Below are positions 26,786 to 36,024 of a DNA stretch of 64,000 nucleotides, piece after piece. The position numbers and the translations under genes were made by a program. Numbering within the stretch: position 1 is the stretch's first letter; each line of letters opens with the position of its first letter. The notes beneath the pieces are model-generated. The model did not search any database. It had not been told where the DNA came from and was given only the letters and a program-made list of their open reading frames with translations. The DNA is from Haloterrigena sp. KLK7. Its GTDB lineage: Archaea > Halobacteriota > Halobacteria > Halobacteriales > Natrialbaceae. The DNA is taken from NCBI RefSeq assembly GCF_037914945.1, contig NZ_CP149787.1, forward strand, positions 2,046,001 to 2,110,000, given 5' to 3'.

Positions 26786-27498
26786 CGCGGGTTCTCGTCC
26801 CGCTGGCGATCCTCGAGGGCGAGTCCGTCTCGCCCGGGCTGACGACGCTGCTCGAGCCGGTCGACGTGACCGTGCTCGGCTACCACGTCGTGCCCGAGCA
26901 GACGCCGCCGGACCAGGCGCGACTGCAGTACGAGGACCGGGCGACCGCGGCCCTCGAGGACCTCGCCGCGACGTTCCGGACGGCCGGTACGAGCGCCGAT
27001 CACCGCCTCGTGTTCACCCACGACCGGGAGCAGACGATCGATCGGACCGCGGCGGAGACGGGGACGGACGCCACCGCAGTCACGGGAGCGAGCGGACGGA
27101 TCGACCGAATTCTCGTGGCGCTAACGGGCGACGTGGCCGTCGATCGGATCGTCCGGTTCGTCGCCGCGTTGATCGACGATCGCGAGATCGGGGTCACGCT
27201 GCTGCTGGCGACGGACGACGCGGGTCGTGACGCGGGCGGGGAACTGCTCGAAACGGCCGCTGGCGGCCTCTCCAGTCGCGGTATCGACGTCGAAACCGAG
27301 CTCGTCGTCGACGCGCCGACCGTCGAATCGCTGCTCGAGGCCGCGGCCGACCACGACGCGATCGTCGTGGGCGAACGAACTCCCTCGCTCCGGTCGCTCG
27401 TCCTCGGCGAGGAGGCCGACCGGATCGCCGTCGAGTCGGTCGCCCCGGTCCTCGTGATTCGCGACGTCGACGGGCCACCGGCTGCGGACGACGCCTGA
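26782..27498 (+). CDS. Universal stress protein A family protein (permease partner)
   Basis: This is a 238-residue UspA-superfamily protein with one degenerate N-terminal half ([19 protein letters not shown]) and a C-terminal domain ending [42 protein letters not shown]. The last part resembles the Usp G-x2-G-x9-G(S/T) nucleotide loop but lacks the full glycine pattern, so ATP binding is doubtful. It is coupled to the permease and may regulate it. The convergent gene 58 bases away is a clear paralogue. Confidence 0.8.
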   Translation: MTRVLVPLAILEGESVSPGLTTLLEPVDVTVLGYHVVPEQTPPDQARLQYEDRATAALEDLAATFRTAGTSADHRLVFTHDREQTIDRTAAETGTDATAVTGASGRIDRILVALTGDVAVDRIVRFVAALIDDREIGVTLLLATDDAGRDAGGELLETAAGGLSSRGIDVETELVVDAPTVESLLEAAADHDAIVVGERTPSLRSLVLGEEADRIAVESVAPVLVIRDVDGPPAADDA

Positions 27499-27555
27499 TC
27501 GAATCGCGACCGGAGACGGGTCGGGACCGCGACCGAAGACGGATCGGGACCGCGA

Positions 27556-28386
27556 TCAGTCGTCTCGACTCTCCGGCCCGTCGTCGTCCGCTCTCCGAAC
27601 CGTATCGACCACGTCAGCGGGTTCCTCGTCGGTCGGTTCCCCGTCGCTCTCCTCGGCTGGCGCCTCGAGGTACTCGCCGCGAATCACGAGCACTGGATCG
27701 ACCGTTTCCCGGGCCAGCCGCTCGGCACGGTCCCGAAAGACGTAGCGACGGATCGACGGCCGGCTCTCGCCGACGACCAGCAGGTCGTGATCGGCCGCGG
27801 CCTCGAGGATCTCCTCCGTCGGCGAGCCGTCGACGACGACCGTCCGGTCGATTCGGTCGCGGGCGACGCCCTCGTCGACCAGCGCGTCGCGCGCCGTCTC
27901 GAGCAGTTCCGCCCCTGCCTCCCGACGCGACTCGTCGCCGGCGACGTGGAAGAGCGTCACCTCGAGGTCGGTACCGTCGAGGACGGTCCGGAGCAGTCGC
28001 GCGATGTGGTCGACGTTGACGTCGCTCCGGATCGCGACGAGGACCGTCTCGAGGACGGGCGCCGGGTTCAACAGGAGGACGGCGTCGCAGGACTCGGCCA
28101 CCGCGACGCGTTCGAACGTCTTCAGTCGGTCGTGGGTGAAGGCGAGTCGCGACGCGACGTCGCAGCCGGCGTCCTCGAAGACGGTCCGGAGCTCCTCGAG
28201 TTCGGCTCGGGCGCGGTCGCCGTACTGGTCGCGCGCCTGTTCCGGTGCGGTCTGGTCGGGTATCTCGCGGTAGCCGAGCAGGACGACCGGGATCGACGCG
28301 AACGCGTCGACGACCGTCGCCGGCACGGCCTCCCCTTCGAGGACGTCGACGGGGACCAGCACGCGGTGATCGCGGGGTGAAGACAT
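27556..28386 (-). CDS. Universal stress protein A family protein (paralogue of neighbour)
   Basis: This 276-residue protein can be aligned along its length with the convergent UspA-type neighbour: HRVLVPVDVLEGEAVPATV, LGYREIPDQTAPEQARDQYGDRARAELEEL, LAFTHDRLKTFERVA, and EAAADHDLLVVGESRPSIRRYVFRDRAERLARETVDPVLVIRG. An extra acidic tail of about 35 residues is present. The tail-to-tail arrangement suggests an inverted duplication. It probably has a signalling or permease-regulating role. Confidence 0.8.
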   Translation of the reverse strand: MSSPRDHRVLVPVDVLEGEAVPATVVDAFASIPVVLLGYREIPDQTAPEQARDQYGDRARAELEELRTVFEDAGCDVASRLAFTHDRLKTFERVAVAESCDAVLLLNPAPVLETVLVAIRSDVNVDHIARLLRTVLDGTDLEVTLFHVAGDESRREAGAELLETARDALVDEGVARDRIDRTVVVDGSPTEEILEAAADHDLLVVGESRPSIRRYVFRDRAERLARETVDPVLVIRGEYLEAPAEESDGEPTDEEPADVVDTVRRADDDGPESRDD

Positions 28387-28560
28387 GACTAGTGGTCCGT
28401 CCTCCTACCACGGTGCGCCCCATATAGCCCTCCCGTGGCGCCGCCCGAACCGCGGGTCGGCCGCGTCTCGATCGCGTCTCGGGGAGCGACTCGGACGCGG
28501 ACCGACCACTTCCGCCGCGGATCCCGCAGGGTTTTTGCGGTGGAGGGACAGTCACCGCCT

Positions 28561-31251
28561 ATGACAGAGGCGACGGGTATCGTCGGGGAGTTCTTCTCGC
28601 TCAAGGAGGACACCGACGCCGATCTGCTGACGATGCAGTGTGGCGACTTCTACGAGTTCTTCGGCGAGGACGCCGAGATCGTCAGCGACGAACTCGATCT
28701 CAAGGTCTCCCAGAAGTCCTCGCACGGCTCGTCGTATCCGATGGCCGGCGTGCCGGTCGACGATCTGACGCCCTATCTGAAGGCCCTGGTCGAGCGCGGC
28801 TACCGCGTCGCGGTCGCCGACCAGTACGAGACCGACTCCGGCCACGCCCGCGAGATCGTCCGCGTCGTCACGCCGGGCACGCTGCTCGAGACGACCGACG
28901 CCGACGCCCAGTACCTGGCAGCGGTCGTCGACGGTACCGGCGGGAGCGCCAGTGGGCGCGGCTCGAGCGGGAACGACGACGGCTACGGCCTCGCGTTCGC
29001 GGACGTGACCACGGGACGGTTCCTCGTGGCCGACGCGGCGGACGCCGACGACGCGCTGACGGAACTGTACCGGTTCGATCCCGTCGAGGTGCTGCCGGGG
29101 CCCGACGTGCGAACGGACGACGACCTGCTGAATACGGTCCGCGAACGGATCAACGCCGCGCTGACCCTTCACGAGACGGAGGCCTTTGCGCCCAAACGGG
29201 CCGCCCATACTGTCCGGGAGCAGTTCGGCGAGGAGACGGTCGACCGGCTCGCCGTCGGCGACTCGACCCTGGCGGCCGCCGGCGCGATTCTGGACTACGT
29301 CGCGGAGACTGGAACCGGCGTGCTCGCCTCGATGACCCGGGTTCAGGCCCACCACGGCGACGACCACGTCACGCTGGACGCGACCACCCAGCGCAACCTC
29401 GAGCTGACCGAGACGATGCAGGGCGAGCGCGAGGGCTCGCTGTTCGCGACGATCGATCACACCGAGACCAGCGCGGGCGGCCGCCTGCTCAAGGAGTGGC
29501 TCCAGCGGCCGAGACGGTCGCTCGAGACGCTCGAGCGCCGTCAGGAGAGCGTCGCGGCGCTGTCGTCGGCGGCGCTGGCCCGCGACGAGTTACAGGATCG
29601 ACTGGGTGACGCCTACGACCTCGCGCGGCTGGCCTCGAAGGCCAGCCACGGCAGCGCCGACGCGCGGGATCTGCTGTCGGTCCGCCAGACGCTCGCGGTC
29701 CTGCCCGCGCTCGCGGAGGTCCTCGAGTCGAATCCCGAACTGGCGGCGTCGCCGCTGTCGGAGATCGTCGAGAGACCCGACCGCGCCGCCGCGAGCGAGC
29801 TTCGAGAGTCGCTCGAGGAGGCCATCGCCGAGGAGCCGCCGTCGACGGTGACGCAGGGCGGGCTCTTTCGGACGGGCTATGACGACGAGTTGGACGAGGT
29901 GATCGAGCGCCACGAGGAGATCAAACGGTGGCTCGACACGCTCGCCGAGCGAGAGAAGAAACAGCACGGACTCTCGCACGTGACCGTCGACCGGAACAAG
30001 ACCGACGGCTACTACATTCAGGTCGGGAAATCGGCCGCGGACGGCGTCCCCGACCACTACGAGGAGATCAAGACGCTCAAGAACTCCAAACGGTTCACCA
30101 CCGACGAACTCGAGGAGAAGGAGCGCGAGATTCTGCGCCTCGAGGAGCAGCGGGGCGACCTCGAGTACGAACTGTTCGAGGAGTTACGCGAGGAGGTCGC
30201 CGACCGGGCCGAACTGCTCCAGGACGTCGGCCGGGCGCTGGCGACCGTCGACGCGCTGGCGAGTCTGGCGACCCACGCGGCCGAAAATCGGTGGGTCCAG
30301 CCCGAGTTACACCGGGGCGACCGCCTCGACATCGAGCAGGGACGCCACCCGGTCGTCGAGCAGACGACGGAGTTCGTCCCCAACGACGTGCGACTGGACG
30401 AGGATCGGGGGTTCCTCGTCGTCACGGGTCCCAACATGTCCGGGAAGTCGACGTACATGCGACAGGTCGCCGGGATCGTCCTGTTGGCCCAGATCGGCAG
30501 CTTCGTCCCCGCCGAGTCGGCCGAGATCGGACTGGTCGACGGCATCTTCACCCGCGTCGGTGCGCTGGACGAACTCGCACAGGGCCGATCGACGTTCATG
30601 GTCGAGATGAGCGAACTCTCGAACATCCTCCACACCGCGACCGAGGACTCCCTCGTCATCCTCGACGAGGTGGGCCGCGGCACGGCGACCTACGACGGCA
30701 TCTCCATCGCGTGGGCCGCGACGGAGTATCTCCACAACGAGGTACGGGCGAAGACGCTGTTTGCCACCCACTACCACGAGCTGACCGGCCTCGCCGAGAA
30801 GCTGCCCCGCGTCGCCAACGTCCACGTCGCGGCCGACGAGCGCGACGGCGACGTGACCTTCCTCCGAACGGTCCGGGACGGCCCGACCGACCGCTCCTAC
30901 GGGATCCACGTCGCCGACCTCGCCGGCGTTCCCGACCCCGTCGTCGAGCGCTCGAGAGACGTCCTCGAGCGCCTGCGCGAGGAGAAGGCGATCGAAGCGA
31001 AGGGCGGGGCCTCGAGCGAGCCCGTTCAGACCGTCTTCGACCTCGGCGACGGCGAGTTCCGCGGGCCGGCGAACGCTGACGGCGGTGAGCCGGCGGAGCG
31101 GAACGAAACGGACCAACAGGGAGAAACGGTCGATTCCGAGGCGAAAGCGGTCCTCGAGGAGTTCGCGGAAATCGACGTCAACACGACGCCGCCGATCGAA
31201 CTGGTCACGGAGGTCCAGAAGCTCCAGGAGCGGCTCGAGGACGGGGAGTAG
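28561..31251 (+). CDS. mutS: DNA mismatch repair protein MutS (MutS1)
   Basis: This 896-residue mismatch-recognition ATPase starts at the ATG at 28561. The mismatch-binding Phe-x-Glu is in MQCGDFYEFFGEDA (near residue 25). The core and lever domains follow, then the ATPase: Walker A VTGPNMSGKSTYMRQ, Walker B LVILDEVGRGTATYDG and the ATHYHEL switch. The C-terminus has an acidic insert before the final helical LVTEVQKLQERLED. A longer frame upstream lacks conserved residues. The partner mutL lies 6 kb downstream. Confidence 0.95.
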   Translation: MTEATGIVGEFFSLKEDTDADLLTMQCGDFYEFFGEDAEIVSDELDLKVSQKSSHGSSYPMAGVPVDDLTPYLKALVERGYRVAVADQYETDSGHAREIVRVVTPGTLLETTDADAQYLAAVVDGTGGSASGRGSSGNDDGYGLAFADVTTGRFLVADAADADDALTELYRFDPVEVLPGPDVRTDDDLLNTVRERINAALTLHETEAFAPKRAAHTVREQFGEETVDRLAVGDSTLAAAGAILDYVAETGTGVLASMTRVQAHHGDDHVTLDATTQRNLELTETMQGEREGSLFATIDHTETSAGGRLLKEWLQRPRRSLETLERRQESVAALSSAALARDELQDRLGDAYDLARLASKASHGSADARDLLSVRQTLAVLPALAEVLESNPELAASPLSEIVERPDRAAASELRESLEEAIAEEPPSTVTQGGLFRTGYDDELDEVIERHEEIKRWLDTLAEREKKQHGLSHVTVDRNKTDGYYIQVGKSAADGVPDHYEEIKTLKNSKRFTTDELEEKEREILRLEEQRGDLEYELFEELREEVADRAELLQDVGRALATVDALASLATHAAENRWVQPELHRGDRLDIEQGRHPVVEQTTEFVPNDVRLDEDRGFLVVTGPNMSGKSTYMRQVAGIVLLAQIGSFVPAESAEIGLVDGIFTRVGALDELAQGRSTFMVEMSELSNILHTATEDSLVILDEVGRGTATYDGISIAWAATEYLHNEVRAKTLFATHYHELTGLAEKLPRVANVHVAADERDGDVTFLRTVRDGPTDRSYGIHVADLAGVPDPVVERSRDVLERLREEKAIEAKGGASSEPVQTVFDLGDGEFRGPANADGGEPAERNETDQQGETVDSEAKAVLEEFAEIDVNTTPPIELVTEVQKLQERLEDGE

Positions 31252-31324
31252 CCGCCGACCGCTACTCGACTCGAGTTTCACCTGCAGCGAGGCCGTTTTT
31301 GCGTCTCGAAGCCGCCTACTCGAT

Positions 31325-32383
31325 ATGAGCTACGACGCGCTCGTCGATCGACTCGCGAGTGACGACCGCGAGCGGCGGATCGCGGCGTTTCCGGACGGCA
31401 GCGTCGATACCTACTACACCGCGTTCGACGAGACGGGCGATCGGATCGCGGCCCGCGAGACGTTCGGGGATCGAATCGCTCGCGGCGACAGTGACTCGGT
31501 TCCGATCGAGCGCGACTCCCGGGCGCCGGGCGGGCAGGCGGTGAACATGGCCCGACAGGTCCACGCGCTGGGCGACGAACCGACGCTCTACGGCCACCTC
31601 GAGGACCCGATCTTCGACGACCTGCCGTTCGAGGCGGTGTCGATGGGCGAGCCGTCGCGGATCTCGGTCTTCTCCTTTGAGGACGACGCCCTCCTGTTCG
31701 CGGAGCGGTCGTCGGCTATCGCGACCTGGTCGCTGGCCGATCTCGAGACCGCGGCGCCGAGCGGCGACGCCGGCGAGGCGCTGACGGCCGACGCCGTCTG
31801 CTGTGGCAACTGGGCGTCCGCGGAGGGGCTGGCCGACGCGCTCGCGACGCTCGCCGCGGGCTCGTTCGAGGCGTCGACGTTCGTTCTCGATCCCGGTCCG
31901 GTGAGTACGCGGTCCGACGAGGCCCCGCTCGACCTGCTCGAGGCGCTCGGCGAACTCGAGGCGGCGACCGACGTCGTCTACAGCGTGAATCGGCCGGAAC
32001 TCGAGGAGACGGCGGCCGCGATCGACGCCGACGCAGACGTGGCGACCGATTCAAACCCGGACGCGCCCGGTGCGGACGCCGATCTCGAGCGTCTCGAGCG
32101 CGTCCGGGAGGCGGCGGGGATCATGGGCGCCGTTCTCCACGAGGCCGAGCACGCGGCGGCGGCGACGCGGGCGGAGACGACGGTCGTGGAGAACGTCGCC
32201 GTCGAGGACCCCGAACGGCGGACGGGCGCGGGCGACCGGTTCGGCGCGGGCCTCGCCGTCGCCCGCGCACGCGACTGGGACTGGGAGACGGCGCTCGCGC
32301 TCGGGAACTGCGCGGCCTCGTACTACGTCGCGACGGGCGAGACCGGGTCTCGAGACGATCTCCGTTCGTTTCTGGAGGGCTGA
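31325..32383 (+). CDS. PfkB-family carbohydrate kinase
   Basis: This 352-residue ribokinase-fold protein starts at the ATG at 31325. The sugar-binding region is APGGQAVNMARQVHALGDEPTLYGHL (about 61-87). The catalytic anion-hole motif is RRTGAGDRFGAGLAVARA (about 300-318), with the base Asp in GAGD. The sugar substrate is not clear. A variable acidic insert lies near residues 235-260. It sits 73 bases after mutS and may be read from it. Confidence 0.85.
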   Translation: MSYDALVDRLASDDRERRIAAFPDGSVDTYYTAFDETGDRIAARETFGDRIARGDSDSVPIERDSRAPGGQAVNMARQVHALGDEPTLYGHLEDPIFDDLPFEAVSMGEPSRISVFSFEDDALLFAERSSAIATWSLADLETAAPSGDAGEALTADAVCCGNWASAEGLADALATLAAGSFEASTFVLDPGPVSTRSDEAPLDLLEALGELEAATDVVYSVNRPELEETAAAIDADADVATDSNPDAPGADADLERLERVREAAGIMGAVLHEAEHAAAATRAETTVVENVAVEDPERRTGAGDRFGAGLAVARARDWDWETALALGNCAASYYVATGETGSRDDLRSFLEG

Positions 32384-32436
32384 ACCGCGATCTCGACGGT
32401 CGCGTCGATCTCGAGCACCGACCGACGCTACAGGTC

Positions 32437-33273
32437 TCACGCGCCGACCGGTTCCTGCGCGTTCCCGTCCTCGGAATCGCGGTCGTCCTCGCGGTCGATC
32501 GCGTGGTGGCCGCCGATCACGACGTTGACCGCCGCGCCGACCAGCAGGATCAGTGCGTTGCCGTAGAGCCAGATCAACAGCAGGATGACCGCGCCGAACG
32601 TCTCGAACGTCCCGACCGTGTTCACCAGCCCGACGTAGATCCCGAAGACGGTCTCGAGGACGACCCAGCCGCCGGCGGCGATGAGCGTTCCCGGGAGGGC
32701 GTCGCGAACCGAGACGTCCGGGTCCGGGAAGACGTAGTACATCGGGAAGAATCCGACCGAGAGGGCGACGAACAGGGCGATCGGCGTCGCCGCCTGAACG
32801 ACGGGGTTGTCGATCGCGGCCAGCGTCGTCGTCCCGAAGCCGGCGCCGACGGTGGCGATCAGGATGACCGCGAAGACGACGGCGCCGTTGACGAGCTTCT
32901 CCGGGAACGAGTTCTCCCCGTCCGCGTAGAGTTCGTCGAACGCGGTCGTGACACCGCGGAAGATGCGCAGCATGCCCCACAGCAGCGAGACGAGCCCGAT
33001 CAGCGACGCGCCGCCGCGTTTCGAGGCGTGGGTCAGCGCCTCGTAGACCAGCCCCTGGCCGGCGGGGCTCAGGTGATCGCGCGCCATCGCGACGAGCTGT
33101 TCGGTCAGGTACTCGTTGCCGACCGCGCCCGCGACGATAAACAGCAGGAGCAACAGCGGCAACAGGGAGAGAAAGGCGGCGTGGGCGATGCTGCCCGCCA
33201 TGAACGTCACGTTGTGCTCGTCGATGACGACGGCGACCTCCCGGGCGACGGCGTAGATCCGTCGCGCGTCCAT
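32437..33273 (-). CDS. YihY/BrkB-family membrane protein
   Basis: This is a 278-residue protein with six predicted membrane helices. The YihY/BrkB pattern is visible in TFMAGSIAHAAFLSLLPLLLLLF (TM1), LLWGMLRIFRGVTTAFDELY and WVVLETVFGIYVGLVNTVGTFETFGAVILLLIWLYGNALILL. The family was once called ribonuclease BN but is now viewed as inner-membrane proteins of unknown function. The start at 33273 puts MDARRIYAVAREV just before TM1. It ends in an acidic cytosolic tail. Confidence 0.85.
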   Translation of the reverse strand: MDARRIYAVAREVAVVIDEHNVTFMAGSIAHAAFLSLLPLLLLLFIVAGAVGNEYLTEQLVAMARDHLSPAGQGLVYEALTHASKRGGASLIGLVSLLWGMLRIFRGVTTAFDELYADGENSFPEKLVNGAVVFAVILIATVGAGFGTTTLAAIDNPVVQAATPIALFVALSVGFFPMYYVFPDPDVSVRDALPGTLIAAGGWVVLETVFGIYVGLVNTVGTFETFGAVILLLIWLYGNALILLVGAAVNVVIGGHHAIDREDDRDSEDGNAQEPVGA

Positions 33274-33460
33274 ACCGACTCGAGGCCATCGTCGCCGAAA
33301 AGACCGCCGCTGGCGTGTGCCACCGTGTCGCAAGCTGGGCGCTCGAGCCTCGAGAGCCGGAGCGCCGATCGGCGGAGACGAGCGACGGCTGATCGGACGA
33401 TGGGGCGCCGAAGGTGTCGGATCGGTACAGCTATGCCGCGAGGAGACACGAGTTAGCACG

Positions 33461-34258
33461 ATGCACGAACCGGAGTTCGGCGTCGCGGGCGAGACGGCGA
33501 TCGTCACCGGCGCGAGTCAGGGTATCGGCGAATCGATCGCGAGGACGCTCGCGGCCGGCGGTGCGAACGTCGCGATCTGTTCGCGCTCGATGGACCGCGT
33601 TGGGCCGGTCGCGGAGGAGATCAACGCGGCGGACGACGCGGGCGAGGCGCTGGCCGTCGAGTGTAACGTCCGCGAGCGCGAGCAGGTGCAGAACCTAGTC
33701 GACGAAACGATCGACGAGTTCGGCGACATCGATATCCTCGTGAACAACGCCGGCGGGGAGTTCGTCGCGCCGTTCGAAGAGATCTCCGAGAACGGCTGGC
33801 AGACGATCGTCGACCTCAACTTAAACAGCACCGTCCACTGCACGCAACTGGCCGGCGAGGTCATGCGCGAGGGGTCTGGCGGCGTCATCATCAACCTCTC
33901 GTCGGTCAACGGCCAGCACGCCGCGCCCGGCGAGAGCCACTACGGCGCCTCGAAGGCGGCGATCATCCGGCTGACCGAGACGCTGGCCGTCGAGTGGGCC
34001 GAACACGATATTCGCGTCAACTGCGTCGCGCCGGGCCTGATCCAGACGCCCGGCGTCGCCGAGACGCTGGGCATCGACAGCGAGGACATGCCGCCCCGCG
34101 AGAAGGCGGAACGGCGCATCGGTCATCCCGAGGAGATCGCCGACGTCGTGCAGTTCCTCGCCAGTCCCGCGGCCTCGTTCATGAACGGCGAGACCGTGAC
34201 GGCGAAGGGCGTTCCGCGAGCCGGGAACTCGATGTCGCAGGATCTGGGGCTCGAATAG
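33461..34258 (+). CDS. Short-chain dehydrogenase/reductase
   Basis: This 265-residue SDR enzyme has the cofactor loop TGASQGIGES (about 17-25), NNAGG (95-99), catalytic Ser in INLSSVNG (about 147) and the Y161-x3-K165 pair in YGASKAA. The sequence resembles enoyl/3-oxoacyl reductase-type and glucose-dehydrogenase-like SDRs. The C-terminal SFMNGETVTAKGVPRAGN closes the substrate pocket. The substrate cannot be assigned. Confidence 0.88.
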   Translation: MHEPEFGVAGETAIVTGASQGIGESIARTLAAGGANVAICSRSMDRVGPVAEEINAADDAGEALAVECNVREREQVQNLVDETIDEFGDIDILVNNAGGEFVAPFEEISENGWQTIVDLNLNSTVHCTQLAGEVMREGSGGVIINLSSVNGQHAAPGESHYGASKAAIIRLTETLAVEWAEHDIRVNCVAPGLIQTPGVAETLGIDSEDMPPREKAERRIGHPEEIADVVQFLASPAASFMNGETVTAKGVPRAGNSMSQDLGLE

Positions 34259-34273
34259 CGGACGTACTACTGA

Positions 34274-34729
34274 TTACCGGGGGATGACAGTCATCCCGAG
34301 CGTTTCGAAATCACCGTCGTATGCGAGGACGTGATCGACGTTTCGTTCTCGCATCGTGGCTGCGATCATGTGGTCGGTGAACGAGATCTCGTGGTCGTCG
34401 TAGGTCTGCAGTGCGTCGCCGACCGCATCGAACCGGGATTCGGTTTCGAAGATCAGTTCGATCGTCTCCGAGTCGACGATTCGATTATACGCTTCTCGAG
34501 CGAGTGCTGGCGTCGCTTTCGACTGAAGTAACGTCACTAGCTCGTCGACGACGTACGTATTCGTGTACAGTGGTCGGTACGGAACGTTCCCTCGAACGAC
34601 GTCTTGAAAAAACGCTCGGGTCGTCTCGTGTTCGACAGCCTGGGCGTGAAAGTACGCGAACAGCCCGCTCGTATCGAGAAATAGCGCTGTCGGACCGTCG
34701 TCGTTCGGTGCGAATTGGGGGTCACCCAT
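34274..34729 (-). CDS. vapC: VapC-type PIN-domain ribonuclease toxin
   Basis: This 151-residue PIN protein has its first acidic residue in ALFLDTSGLFAYF (D19), a second in NTYVVDELVTLL, and further Asp in EISFTDHMIAATMRE. VapC toxins cleave tRNA or rRNA; the target is unknown. The ATG directly follows the antitoxin stop. It ends beside the SDR gene, convergent. Not AT-rich, so an old resident rather than a recent arrival. Confidence 0.85.
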   Translation of the reverse strand: MGDPQFAPNDDGPTALFLDTSGLFAYFHAQAVEHETTRAFFQDVVRGNVPYRPLYTNTYVVDELVTLLQSKATPALAREAYNRIVDSETIELIFETESRFDAVGDALQTYDDHEISFTDHMIAATMRERNVDHVLAYDGDFETLGMTVIPR

Positions 34730-34978
34730 CTACTCGTCCCCGTACAGGTAGTCGTCGGTTTTCGTAGCCGTCACCGACTCTCCGCCGTCCTCTGTCGGTT
34801 CGTACGAGAAGAACGGATCGTCAGGGTCCGGTCGGTCTCTCGTCGCGACGTATTCCTTCGCTGCTTCGTTGAGCGCCTCCTTGAGCGTCTTTCCCTGCCG
34901 TTCAGCGATCGATCGAAACCGTTCGTACTCTTCTCCGGAGAGCGAGGTCTGAACAACCGTTTCATCGTTCGTATCCAT
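34730..34978 (-). CDS. vapB: VapB-type antitoxin
   Basis: This 82-residue protein starts at ATG 34978 (MDTNDETVVQTSLSGEEYERFRSIAERQGKTLKEAL). The strand-helix-helix layout of a ribbon-helix-helix DNA-binding domain (about 6-45) is followed by an acidic tail that would bind the toxin. In-frame ATGs at 34984, 34996 and 35002 are alternatives. The stop abuts vapC, so they are one operon, presumably self-repressed. Its promoter overlaps that of the divergent aldolase gene. Confidence 0.75.
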   Translation of the reverse strand: MDTNDETVVQTSLSGEEYERFRSIAERQGKTLKEALNEAAKEYVATRDRPDPDDPFFSYEPTEDGGESVTATKTDDYLYGDE

Positions 34979-35100
34979 GTCCATGGCCACCTCCATGTCC
35001 ATGTTGATGAGCGGCAGGGATAATTCCTCGGACTCGAGCGCCCCCGAATCGAAGTCGAGAGAGCGAGTACGTTTTTGCATCCTCCGGGAAACACCCACGT

Positions 35101-35985
35101 ATGGATCTCCAGCAGGCACTCCGGGGAATCACCACGCCGCTCGTCACTCCCTTCGATCCCGACTCGAGCGACGTCGACGAACCCGCGCTCCGAAACGTCA
35201 TCGACCGCCTCCTCGAGAACGACATCGACGCCGTCTTTCCCTGCGGCACCACGGGCGAGTTCGCCAGCCTCGCTCCCGAGGAACGACGGCGCGTCCACGA
35301 AATCGCGGTCGACGCGGTCGACGGCGAGGTCCCTGTCCTCGCGGGCGCCGCGGCCACGAGCGTCGCCGAAGCGGTCGACTACGCGGAGGAGGCCGCCGAG
35401 ATCGGCGCCGACGCTGCGGTCGTCACGCCGGCGTACTTCCACACCGCGAACGCGCCCGAGGGGAACCAGCGGTTCCTCGAGCGGATCGCCGATCGATCCC
35501 CGTTGCCGCTCCTGCTGTACAATATCCCGGCCTGTACGGGCCAGCGACTGGAACCGGAGACCGTTGAAACCGTCGCCGGCCACGATAATATCGTCGGTCT
35601 GAAGGACTCGAGCGGCGACCTCGAGTACTTCCTGTCGGTCATGCGCCGGACGCCGGAGGAGTTCCGCATGCTGCAGGGGTACGACGCGCTCCTCGTCCCC
35701 GCGCTCCGGATGGGCGCCGACGGTGGAGTGAACGCGCTGTCGAACGCTGTGCCCGAGCAGTTGACCGAACTGTACGAGAAGTACGACGGCGAGCGCGGCG
35801 ACGAACTGCAGGACGCCGTCAGCGGACTCTTCGACGCGTGCGCCACCTACGGGTTCGCGCCGGCGGCGAAGACGGCGCTCGAGTACCGCGGCGTGATCCC
35901 CTCGGACGCCGTCCGGCCGCCGCTGGTCGAGGTCCCCGCGGACGGCCGCGAGACGATCGGGAGCGCGATCGACGCGTTGATCTAG
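35101..35985 (+). CDS. DapA/KDG-aldolase family protein
   Basis: This 294-residue class I aldolase-fold protein has the Schiff-base Lys in IVGLKDSSGDLEYF (K168), catalytic Tyr in LLLYNIPACTG (Y140) and the substrate loop PCGTTGEFASL (48-56). The family includes dihydrodipicolinate synthase and 2-keto-3-deoxygluconate aldolase. A KDG-type kinase gene is 5 kb downstream and most haloarchaea use a semi-phosphorylative Entner-Doudoroff route, so a KDPG/KDG aldolase is as likely as DapA. Confidence 0.82.
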   Translation: MDLQQALRGITTPLVTPFDPDSSDVDEPALRNVIDRLLENDIDAVFPCGTTGEFASLAPEERRRVHEIAVDAVDGEVPVLAGAAATSVAEAVDYAEEAAEIGADAAVVTPAYFHTANAPEGNQRFLERIADRSPLPLLLYNIPACTGQRLEPETVETVAGHDNIVGLKDSSGDLEYFLSVMRRTPEEFRMLQGYDALLVPALRMGADGGVNALSNAVPEQLTELYEKYDGERGDELQDAVSGLFDACATYGFAPAAKTALEYRGVIPSDAVRPPLVEVPADGRETIGSAIDALI

Positions 35986-36024
35986 TCAGAGAATTAATGT
36001 TTTTCCAGGGCGTACGGTCGTCCG

